Source: Chiridota heheva (Eukaryota; Echinodermata; Holothuroidea; Apodida; Chiridotidae). From it: DNA of 64,000 bases. The notes below the pieces were generated by a model. It was not told the DNA's origin, made no database searches, and saw only the letters and a program-made list of their open reading frames with translations. The stretch is from assembly GCA_020152595.1 (NCBI GenBank), contig JAIGNY010002072.1, forward strand, positions 434,001-498,000, in the 5' to 3' direction. The translations under genes were made by a program, and so were the position numbers. Of the stretch, positions 13,101-22,200 are shown one piece after another. Within the stretch, counting starts at the first letter, position 1, and every line of letters begins with the position of its first letter.

Positions 13101-16022
13101 ACACTAAAAAACAAAAAATCAAAGACTTCCAGAGTTAGTAAAGAACTTATCAATGTTGACTTTAACGTTGTGAACAGAATTGGAGTCAATTACCCACTCA
13201 GGCAAACCATTCTACTCATTAACAACTCTTTACGAAAAGCTGAAATGCTGAATATCTATCCGTGAGGTCAACTTCAAACTGTTACCATGTGTCACATGAG
13301 GATTAACTGAAACATGCAAGAAGTAACAGGAAGTCAAAGCATCACTACCAGATAGGAATTTAAAACCTGAATCATATCGCCACATATTCTTCTCAACTCA
13401 AGCATGGTCAAACCAAGAATTAGCAACCTACAATCTTGGACAAAACTTGTTGAAACGCTTGGTAAAAATATGTGATTTTTTTTCATGAAGCTTTTTTTAT
13501 TGTAAATTATTCCACATTTAGAAACCAGAAATGCTGGAAATTTTTCTGTTGCTTCTTCAATCTGTACTCTTTCCATTGTTATTAATATTTTATAATTTTA
13601 AGGACATTTTATCATTTTATTAACGCTGCCAGTGTCCCCTCCCCTACCTCACTGTATTAATTGTCTCTCCCCCCCCCCCCATATTCAATGTTGGCTGTTG
13701 TTACTGTTTTTTCAGGAAAAGATGTTAATGAAATAAATAAATTCAACATTTAAAAGGAAAGGGGGGGGTAGGGGGTTACAATTCTCGGAAATAATATTTA
13801 AAAAACATAACACTATAACATATGTAGTTCTCAAAAAGCTGAAGTGTTCCAACAGTTTTGTCCAAGATTGTAGATTAATAAGAGAGATTCCTTACTTCGG
13901 GATTAAGTCCAGTGGTTTTTTGCTGAACCTGCTTCCAAAAAGAACTTATCCTTCTCATAAAAAGGACTTAAGCCTGAATGGCATACTCAAGGTGAGGCCT
14001 GACTAACTGCTTAAACAATTTAGAATAAACTCTCTACCAAGAAAACAAAATAGTCTTCTAATAAAATCAAGCATCCTATTTTCCATTGCAGATGCTAAAG
14101 CACACTGTTTAGAAGGCTTCAGATTACTAGTAATGACAACACCTAGATCCCTTTCTTGATCAATGCAACCAAGATTTTAACCACTCATGCAGTATTAATC
14201 AAAAGCCAAATTGCTCTGACCAAATGAATAACTTTGCATTTATCAACATTGAATGACATCTGCCACATTTGGGACTATGAAACTAACTTATCCAGATCAG
14301 TTTGCAAAAGTGAAGAATCCCTAGCATCATCAACAATCCTGTGCAGCGTAGTGTCATCAGCAAATTTACAAATCCTGGAGCCAAGGGAACATCAATATCA
14401 TTAATAAAGACTAAGAAAAGAAGCAGACCAAATTTTAGAACCCTAAGGAACACCACTTGTAACCTTCTTCCATGAAGATACTTCACTATTAACAACAACA
14501 ACACTTTGTGACTTGTCAACTAACCAAGAATTTATCCAACTGGCAAAGTTTCCCTCCACACCAAGCGCTCTTGTTTTCAACATGAGCCTGCCCAATAGAA
14601 TCTTATCAAATTCTTTTTGGAAATTTAAATAGATACATTCACATTATGACCAGAATCAACTAGTTTAGTAACATCATCAAGAAACTCCAAAAATTAGAAA
14701 CACAAGACCTCTTAGATAAGAACCCATGCTGGGACAAATTCAACAAACCATTGACCAGTAAATGATCTAGTACAACATCCTTAACAATGGACCCCATGAC
14801 CTTGCACACAATGCTAGTAAGACTCACTGGCCTATAGTTACGGGCAAATTTTGGTCACCTTTTTAAAATATAGGAGTGACATTAGCAATTCTCAATCACT
14901 AGGAACAACACCAACATCAAACCACTTTTGAAAGATAATACTCAGGGGAAGAGAAAGAACATCAGAACACTCACGTAAAACAGCAGGATGTATACCATCT
15001 GGACAGTGTATTATTGAATTCAAACCCTTCAACTTCTTAGACACAACATCAACTGAAAAATCAACATTCTTAATGGATACTGGAGAGTGCACATGATAAT
15101 CCACAACATCATCAGCAAGGAATTCTTTAGTAAAAACAGACACAAAGTAGTCATTCAAAACCTCAGCCATATCCTTACCACTATTTATAGTATCACCATC
15201 ATTACCCTGAAGGGGACCAACAACCTCCTTGGTTTTTTGCTTTAACAAACATAAGAATTAAATGACTTGGGATAAATCTTAACCTCTTTGGACAAATGTT
15301 TGGCAGGTTTGGTATTTCTTTATAATTATGATAACAATAAGAAGCTTTTTACGAATTTCTTTAACCTGATTATGTTGCCACAGAAAAGGACAGACTTGAT
15401 TCCAGACAGAACATCTATAAGTGTGACATCATGGAAGCTATCTACCAGGGCTGGGAGACATATCTGATTTGGTTGAAGCAGAATTATGGAGAAACAAACA
15501 ACGTAATTGACATTCAGAACATGGATCCATAATCTTGTCTATTCAGACCATGACGATGGCGGTTGGTCAAGGAGAAATATCCTGGAAGTTGGCCAGAAAG
15601 TAGGCGGCGTCGAAAATCAGGTGGAGGAGCAGGCAAGTTCAAGACATGTTAAAAATTTTGGAGGTTCAGAGTTGGTGGATGTTGATGATAGGTGCATGGT
15701 GAGTTGTGATGAAACATTGAAACAAATTTTGTGTGGTGGCAATCCTGTTGATGTCTCACATCCTGACTATCATGGTGATGCTGGTCATCCTGGTGCTGGT
15801 CTTCCTGGTGTTGCTGGTCATCTTGGTGGTAATGTGCATCATGGTGATGCTGTTCATGGTAGTAGTCTTGCATCATCATCACATGATGAAGTATTTGATA
15901 GCTCCTTAGCAAAAACTGAAGCTTGGTTAAGTGCTTGGAATTTGATCAAACTGGTGCTCAGGATAGACGCTGTCCTTGTTAGTGGCGTTGATAAACATAC
16001 ATATAGAGGGATTGTTTTGTGA
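1172..16022 (+). CDS. BBS12: BBS12, chaperonin-like Bardet-Biedl syndrome 12 protein (12 coding exons, frame-disrupted)
   Basis: Exons: 1172-1235, 1915-1951, 2128-2212, 2779-2904, 3540-5297, 5764-5844, 6264-6408, 9284-9430, 9949-10116, 11358-11483, 12494-12650, 15384-16022. All junctions are GT/AG with matching phases. The translation follows vertebrate BBS12 collinearly: KSFLGPTKSFKC near the N-terminus; GIGCTTLVCMAGAW where true chaperonins carry the ATP-binding GDGTT; SRHF; LIGGDLSSSY; VLPGGGLIELHLMK; and KTEAWLSAWNLI at the C-terminus. The family, with BBS6 and BBS10, works with CCT to assemble the BBSome at the ciliary base. Loss of the GDGTT Asp fits a non-ATPase relative. The start ATG follows an in-frame TGA 21 bases upstream. 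Spliced length is 3533 nt (about 1177 codons), against roughly 710 residues in human. The excess lies in exon 5, where the open frame changes several times; exon 12 has one more change. These could be assembly errors, a mutant allele or a decaying gene. Confidence 0.88.
2994..3193. mobile_element. Small hAT-like MITE in BBS12 intron 4
   Basis: The ends are imperfect inverted repeats, CAGGGCCATAGATAG on the left and CTAGCTACGGCCCTG on the right, around a G- and C-run-rich core of about 200 bp. CAGGG...CCCTG ends are usual for hAT-type non-autonomous elements. The superfamily is inferred from the ends alone. Confidence 0.5.
3540..5297 (+). CDS. BBS12: BBS12 exon 5: enlarged, internally duplicated, frame-broken
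   Basis: The exon opens in frame with exon 4 (DIPVHIICEVGDEILESC, BBS12-like), and that frame stops at 3726-3728. Coherent peptide then continues in frame +1 (to 3990), frame 0 (3960 to about 4125), frame +2 (about 4088-5168) and frame +1 (5143-5297), each overlapping the next. Across these frames the insertion has two related blocks. Each has an acidic motif, DVSWFFDENED or DEVNWFFDGKFDSGDD, followed further on by DHHKILNKSRHFKTIE or DHHRILSCSRHFQTIE. The spacing is roughly 180-200 residues. The human protein has one SRHF-containing segment of about 125 residues here, so the insert is about four times larger. Preserved sense on both sides of each break suggests recent indels or sequence errors rather than old decay. 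Hidden micro-introns are a weaker alternative. Confidence 0.75.
3783..3857 (+). repeat. ~40-bp tandem duplication inside BBS12 exon 5
   Basis: The word GAAACACACCAAGAAAATGA, followed by CAATTTT, occurs at 3791 and again at 3832, an offset of 41. The start of the unit is offset by 40 because of a one-base difference. An offset not divisible by three changes the frame between the copies. Confidence 0.85.
7096..7597. repeat. 45-bp minisatellite, about 11 copies, in BBS12 intron 7
   Basis: The unit contains TTTGCAATGGTTCATGACTT and CCTACACAGGGGTCTG and repeats every 45 bp with few changes. Since 45 is divisible by three and the unit has few stops, several frames stay open on both strands, producing repetitive pseudo-proteins (GSGLGFAMVHDLPTQ on plus). 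The array lies between spliced exons 6264-6408 and 9284-9430, so it is intronic and non-coding. Confidence 0.93.
9173..9239. repeat. Near-perfect 33-bp palindrome with a one-base centre
   Basis: The left arm 9173-9205 and right arm 9207-9239 are reverse complements except for one position (9182 against 9230), around a single G at 9206. The core arm contains GCGAGGGTGGCCGGTCTCAA. The stem is much more GC-rich than its surroundings. It sits 44 bases before the acceptor of BBS12 exon 8. Confidence 0.93.
10190..10923 (+). mobile_element. 5'-truncated non-LTR retrotransposon: RNase H end and C-terminal domain
   Basis: Frame 1 gives FLWIPSHVGIPGNDMADAAT, the C-terminal RNase H signature of I-group non-LTR elements. 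After a frameshift near 10310, another frame carries LRIGHTHLTHFHLL, then CNNCHCTLTVHHVLLACP, the typical C-terminal Cys/His region of these elements. The copy ends in a short AAAC tail near 10900-10923, marking its 3' end. It lies in BBS12 intron 9, in the same orientation as the gene. It is dead: truncated and frameshifted. Confidence 0.82.
13027..15260 (-). mobile_element. Decayed CR1-type LINE fragment in BBS12 intron 11
   Basis: On the minus strand the linker and reverse transcriptase region is readable in several broken frames: VVGPLQGNDGDTIN and MAEVLNDYFVSVFT near 15150-15220; the polymerase FADDT motif near 14344-14366, followed by SFNVDKCKVIHL; and RRICGDMIQV near the 3' end at 13380. 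CR1-clade elements carry KCKVLHLG and RRLRGDM at these places. The 3' terminal 350 bp is shared with 34497-34850. Many stops and frameshifts show it is inactive. Confidence 0.8.
15384..16022 (+). CDS. BBS12: BBS12 last exon, with frameshift and Gly/His-rich repeat
   Basis: The exon enters in phase with exon 11 (G+AA gives Glu) and reads KDRLDSRQNIYKCDIMEAI, then YQGWETYLIW, matching the BBS12 segment before the C-terminus, until TAA at 15530-15532. The +1 frame is open from 15507 to TGA at 16020-16022. It carries VSCDETLKQIL, a Gly/His/Pro-rich stretch (GDAGHPGAGLPGVAGHLGG) and the conserved KTEAWLSAWNLIKLVLRIDA. The two frames overlap by only about 25 bases, so one indel between 15507 and 15531 would reconcile them. 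Confidence 0.85.
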
Positions 16023-16854
16023 CATTAAAAACAAGAAAATATGTAATGTTGCAAAGAATGTATTGGCATGGGGGTATGGAAGACAAGCGACATCTGTGAT
16101 TCACATTAAGAAGAAAGTAAAAGCAAAATCTTCCTTCATAAAAGAGATATTCAGGTATATATGTTTCATAAATTTGCCTTCGGAAGGCTTGTAAAAAGAT
16201 GTAGTTAATTGGTCTATGGATATATATATACAAATTTTGTATTGATTAAAATCTGAACAGATCAGTTTTTAAATTTTGAAAATAACATTGTAAAATGGTC
16301 AATTTTTAACAGACTTTAATATGAAATATTTTGCTACTGTCATGGTTATTTTGATGGATTTTAAAGCAATTTAGCTAATGTTACCTCTAGATGTCCATAT
16401 ATATACCATTAAGTAGAAATGACACACTACTGTTGTTTTATTATGTACATTTATTAAGATATATCTGACAGTTGGTGACTTTTATTAACTCATTGTATAT
16501 GACATTATATGTAAAGCATTTGCCATAAAACTGTTTTCTGATATATGCTTAGTAAATTTTTCAATCTCTATATCTTCACATGTTTGTAATACCAAATATG
16601 GCATATATATATTTATAAAAAAACACCTCCCTTTTTTTAATGTACAGTAATTAATACTAAGATTAAGATTAATTCTAATTCTAAGATTTTTAATGCTCAA
16701 ACAAAAATCAATATTGTATCAATTTGAAAGAGTTAATCTCTTACAAGCAATACAGTTTAATGAAGTGAAAAATATGTGAGGCCTGGATAAATAAAATCAC
16801 CAGGTAAGGGGATTTCATAATTAACTCATTCAGTTTTTCAATTATGTTGAATCT

Positions 16855-17062
16855 CATCAAGCCTCAGGGCTTATAGAGCCAGTGCTTAAACCAGTTTCCA
16901 TGATGCTAAGCAGATGAGAGTACTTGACTTACCCTGGATGGGACACCAGTCCATCACAGGTTAACTCCCCAGCTAAAACTGCTACTCATTTCACAACTGA
17001 GTGAACTGGAGCAAATGGGATCAAGTGTCTTGCTCAAGGACACCACACTGCACCTTTAATAT
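16855..17062. repeat. SINE/MIR-like interspersed repeat, copy 1
   Basis: It contains AGAGCCAGTGCTTAAACCAG, CCTGGATGGGACACCAGTCC, CACAACTGAGTGAACTGGAG and GTGTCTTGCTCAAGGACACC. A diverged copy of the first three words is at 61803-61990. The last word is a common feature of widespread animal short repeats. The family name is not known to me. Confidence 0.6.
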
Positions 17063-18175
17063 TAAAATTGATTTTATTAGCATTTAAAGTTTGTTTAGAA
17101 TAATGAAGATGGTATGGAATTACTAATGACTTAGATTGCATATATCAATTCTAAAAGGTGTAAAATGTACAAACCTTGAAAAAAGCATCATAACAAACTA
17201 AAAATAATTTTAATTTTCCAGAGAATGCAGGTAACTTAAAAGTGCCTGTAAGGCACTTTCATATACAATTTTGTCCATTTTTTTTTTAATGTTGTTTTTG
17301 TTCAAGATAATCATATGTGGTCAATTGGTCAGTATGAATTCATTTAATTATGGAAGGTATACTATGGTGGAATTGACCACCAGAACGAAAAGCTTTTTGT
17401 GTTGACCAATGGGATCATTCTTTATATTTACCATAGTTATATATGCAATATACATTTAATACGTATGAACCCTGCAGATGTTTGACAACGGTATATGAAA
17501 ATATGAAAAATAAACAGTATGCAAAGTATATAAGAAAGAATTGAATTGTATGGTTTTTATACTACACTTGTCATTTAAATTCTAGGATGTTTTGTGGCTG
17601 TTCAGCCATTTTAAAATCTTGTCACTCTTTAGCTGTGTTTGTATCACCTATAAGTTGGGTTTGTTTGACTTGCCTAAAAAAAAAGATTTTTGATAATTAA
17701 AGCTGAACCTCAGAATGCAAGATATTTTAAATGTATTTTCCTGTCAATTTCACATTTTTAGCCTCGGTGAAATGCCATTCCAATTCTAACAAATGTGGTA
17801 TATTTACTTCTTTTGTGGATAAAAGTATCAATAGACCTTAAAAGCAATCTTATTAGCTCTTTTCAAGTAAATGGGCAAAGTTAATTTGGTATTTGATGAG
17901 AATTGTAGGCTTAGTATACCATTTTCCATCTTACTTTGTTTCTCTTAACTGTGGGAGGTTACAACAGGATCCTGTGAGCATATAATCATTTATGAAAATA
18001 AAAAGCTCTTAGATTTAAAATATTTATGAGTAAGAAGTATTAGTAATGGCATTTCATACATTAAAGTAATCATGATGATGATTGATTACTGTTATTTAAT
18101 GTAATATGTAATATAGTAGTTGTGATGAAGGAATTTGGTATTTTTTCATGGCATGCATATAACTTCAAGCTATGG

Positions 18176-18262
18176 ATAATAAATAATGATAATAAATTAT
18201 ATTTATATAGCACTTATTCTAACAGTAAGCTCTAAGTGCTTTACATAAGCATAACAGAAATC
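18176..18262 (-). mobile_element. L2-type LINE 3' tail fragment
   Basis: AATAATGATAATAAATTATA, then TTATATAGCACTTATT, then AAGTGCTTTACAT is the reverse complement of the 3' end pattern at 49170-49247 (AAGCGCTTT ... AAGCGCTATTCAAA, then an ATT tail). Only the terminus remains. Confidence 0.55.
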
Positions 18263-18535
18263 AAATTGATAAAGAAGATAAATATATCACAGTAAAAATA
18301 TTACTTATAAATAAAACAAAAACAAAGATTTCAATTGTTAAAATAGATTGCACCTACAACATACTGTAAGAAATAAAGATAAAATAATCAATTGCAGAAT
18401 AGGTTAAAACAATTTCTTGACTTTTAATGCTGCAGAAAAAAAAAGTTGGTTTATAGCACTTCATAATGTAGTCCATAACAAAAAAGTCAAGAAAATAAAA
18501 GACTTTGTAGAATTGTTGTTATAGCAACTTTGAAA

Positions 18536-19165
18536 AAGTTGGATTATCCGTCCTTTTTTAGCCACTGCAAAAGATTGAAAAAAATGGGTTATCTATCCCT
18601 AATTTAGCCACTGCAAAAGATTGAAAAAATTGGGTTATCCATCCTTAATTAAGCCACTGCAAAAGATTGAACAAATTGGATTATCCGTCCTTTTTTGCCA
18701 CTGCAAAAGATTTAACAAATTGGATTATCCATCCTTGATTTAGCCACTGCAAAAGATTGAACAAATTGGATTATCCATCCTTAATTTAGCCACTGCAAAA
18801 GATTGAACAAATTGGATTATCCATCCTTAATTTAGCCACTGCAAAAGATTGAACAAATTGGATTATCCATCCTTAATTTAGCCACTGCAAAAGATTGAAC
18901 AAATTGGATTATTGCAAAAGATTGAACAAATTGGATTATCCATCCTTAATTTAGCCACTGCAAAAGATTGAACAAATTGGATTATCCATCCTTAATTTTG
19001 CAAAAGATTTTGCCACTGCAAAAGATTGAACAAATTGGATTATCCATCCTTAATTTAGCCACTGCAAAAGATTGAACAAATCGGATTATCTATCCTTAAT
19101 TTAGCCACTGCAAAAGATTGAACAAATTGGATTATCCGTTCTTTTTTATCCACTGCAAAAGATTG
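18536..19165. repeat. 46-bp minisatellite, about 13-14 copies
   Basis: The unit runs GCCACTGCAAAAGATTGAAC, AAATTGGATTATCCATCC, TTAATTTA. Central copies are nearly identical; edge copies vary (CCGTCC, TTTTTTA). Two copies have internal deletions, near 18905 and 19000. The array begins about 115 bases past the CROT stop, so it may lie in the CROT 3' UTR. Confidence 0.93.
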
Positions 19166-19279
19166 AAAATACTGGAACATTTAGGTTATACATAATGTTG
19201 TTATTCTGGTTATTGCCCGGTAACACACAGATAGTCAACAGGGACTGAGAAAATCTTGCAACTCAATAAAATGCAATCA

Positions 19280-22200
19280 TCAGTAAAGTGTAGCGAGGGA
19301 ACTGAATTTCTCCCAGGGGAATTTGACATCAGGTTCCAAAATCTTCTGCATGCGGATCATGCTGGTCCTGATTTCTTCAAAGTACTCCACCAGGTGAGTT
19401 TCGTCACAGGATTTGTACTTTGACATACTTAGGTAATAGCTGAAAGAAAAGGAAAAAGTTAATGGAGATCAAAATTCTGTAATGTTTTTCAATCATGAAT
19501 TTTAAACATTATTTGTACGCAGTGAATTTGTACCCCAGATTTTGGCAGGTTTCATTCTTTAGATTGACTCCTTAAAAAAAAAAAATAATACCATAAACGT
19601 TTTACTGGAGGACCTGGGTTTGATCAGCCACAAAAATTGGACTTTTTTCCTTGCTCTTGATAGGAGAGTAGTGATGATGATAAACTTTAGGGACTTGTTG
19701 CTTTTTCTCCATGCTCTTGATAGGAGAGTAGTGATGTGATGATAAACTTCAGGGTTTCTTGTGACAATTTTTAAGGTCAAACTTTGGAAGGCAAAATATT
19801 GAACGGCTAAAAATACTGCTTACTTTGTACAAAATTGTGTGTTTTCTTTCAAATTTTAGATCTTTTTAGAGCCAAATAGTGTTATATTTCATGTAATAAT
19901 GTGAAATAAAAGTGATTAAGAGGTGATAGATTCAGCCCAAATTGCTACGCAAGATTTGAACAAAATTCAAGTCCATGGCCCAACCTTACTCTTTGGTTTA
20001 CATTTATATTCTTGGTATTAGATGGTTATATTATATCATACTGATACTGCTATTTTGCAATGAAAAATTACAAGTTTCTTGTATTGAACTTTACAAGATG
20101 TAGATGGACTGACCTGTCTTTGAAGGGGTTGTAGAATACCCCGTAGCCATTATGAACCATTGGGGATGTTCCTCCTGTGCCCCAGTCAGAACCAAGTGTG
20201 CTGGTTGATAGGATGAAGTTACCATTTCCACCACTTGAAAAGAGAAATTGAAAACTATTATTTTAGGGATGCTTGGTGTATATTTTTGAAGGATCACTTT
20301 TGTCAAAGTTGAGTAGAAATGAGGTAGGATTTCATCATTATTTCTTGTTTCTTTGAATGAGAAAACCAGCCGTCTTCATTCATTCATGACATGTTCTTTT
20401 ATTTAAACTATCAATCCAGTTAATTGTCAGCCAATTTAATCAAAGTTCTTCTATTTCAACTATCAATCCAGTTGATTGCCAGCCAATTCAATCAAAGTTC
20501 TTCTATTTCAAGTATCAATCCAGTTGATTGCCAGCCAATTCAATCAAAGTTCTTCTATTTCAAGTATCAATCCAGTTGATTGCCAGCCAATTCAATCAAA
20601 GTTCTATTTTAACTATCAATCCAGTTGATTGTTAGCCAATCAAAGTTGAGAGCGTGATGAAATTTTACAACATTTAGTCGTAAGTCAGCTTTTTCTGTAC
20701 ACATGGCAGGTTTTACTGTAGAAAATGTTCTGAAATCTTCCATGATATAAGAAGTTTACATCTGTAAAATTGATAAAATCTGTAAAAGTTAAAGTCTGTA
20801 AAAATCTCAATTTCTTTTTTGGCTATTTTTATGATATTTAATCTACTGCACTGTAACTTGTACTTCTACCAAATTGTCTCAAGCCAATTGATAAATAAAT
20901 TTGATGCCCCATTAATGTTTAATTAGCCAAACCTAAAAACCTTTTCAAGTCTGAATTAGCAATTTTGGTAGACTAAATTAAACAATGTCACATGGTTGAA
21001 ATGTATGTGTCCATAATGGACCAATGGTATACCAGAGACCGCAGAGCAATAAATAAAGCGGGGGAGGGGCTGAAGAAGAAAAAGGGTGAAAATGAAAGGC
21101 GACATCACCTTCCTAATAAACACTGTACACTAACTCCCAACCATATTAGTACATAATAATTTCCCGGTCACAAGTGGAAAAATTACACTAGTTACTTAAG
21201 TTCCATCAGTGATTGCTGCTAATCAGAAAATCTCCTTTAATTTTTCTGGAAATCTTCAATTTAAAAAAAAAATTCTTCATATTCGAGCCCTTTGGTGAAT
21301 TGTTTATCAATTTAAGGGAAATTTCAATCACTTTGGTGCAATTTTTCGGCACATACTCACAGTACTCTCCTTAAAATTTTAGTGAAATGTTTGACAATTT
21401 TAGGGAAAATTTGTTTCTTTTTGGGCAATTTTCTCCAAGTTTGGGCAATTTTCTTCAAGTTTAAGGAAAATTTTGTCAAGTTTTGAGATATTTTGTTCAT
21501 TTTTGGGCACTTTCCTTAAAATATTTGTGAATTATTTGACAATTTTAGAGAAATTTCAGGCAATTTTCTTTGATTTTAAGGAAAATTTTGTCAATTCTTT
21601 TTTTCTGACAATTTGTTGACAAATTTTAAATCATGCTACCAAATTTGCCTTCAATTTTTCAAAATATTCTTTGATTTTTGGGAAATTTCGTTCATTTCTG
21701 CTAACTTACCTTAAAATTATGGTAAACTGGTTATCAATTTTAGGAAAATTTTGTCCATTTTGCAATATTAAGGAAATTTCCATCATTCTTAGGCAATTTT
21801 ATTCAATTTGGGGGTAATTTTTGGAAAATTTGATAAATTTCATTTAAATTTACAAAATTTTCCTTTAATTTGATGTTAATAATTTCCTAATTTTACCTCC
21901 CAACCGGCCCGGGAAAACCAGGAAGTTGAAATCCTCTTAGGTCATTAGAAAAAAAATTGAATTGGGGGGCTGTCTCTGCGGTTTCTGTATACTGGGGAAA
22001 CTTATCGACCAATCATATATGGGGACAGAGCAAATGCTTGCAAACATTATTTATATATGTGTTATACATGAATGTAATACGCATGCGCATTGTTTGCAAC
22101 TTTTCCTCTAGCAATGCAGCTGATTGATTGGGTATAAAGGGGGACTTTCGCCAGCAGTTGATTGGTAAAAAAGTGTTGAAGAAATCTTGTTCGGCTAAAA

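Larger units (their letters stand above)
16023..19279. other. Convergent intergenic region, BBS12 3' end to CROT 3' end
   Basis: Non-coding. It holds a possible BBS12 poly(A) signal AATAAA at 16790-16795, a SINE-like repeat (16855-17062), AT-rich unique sequence (17063-18170), an L2-type tail (18176-18262) and a 46-bp minisatellite (18536-19165). No ORF here resembles a protein. Confidence 0.7.

Noticed and set aside
15649-15912. Minus-strand open frame rich in His, Gln and Asp
   Set aside because: It is antisense to the Gly/His repeat of the BBS12 last exon, which is supported by conserved BBS12 sequence on both sides.
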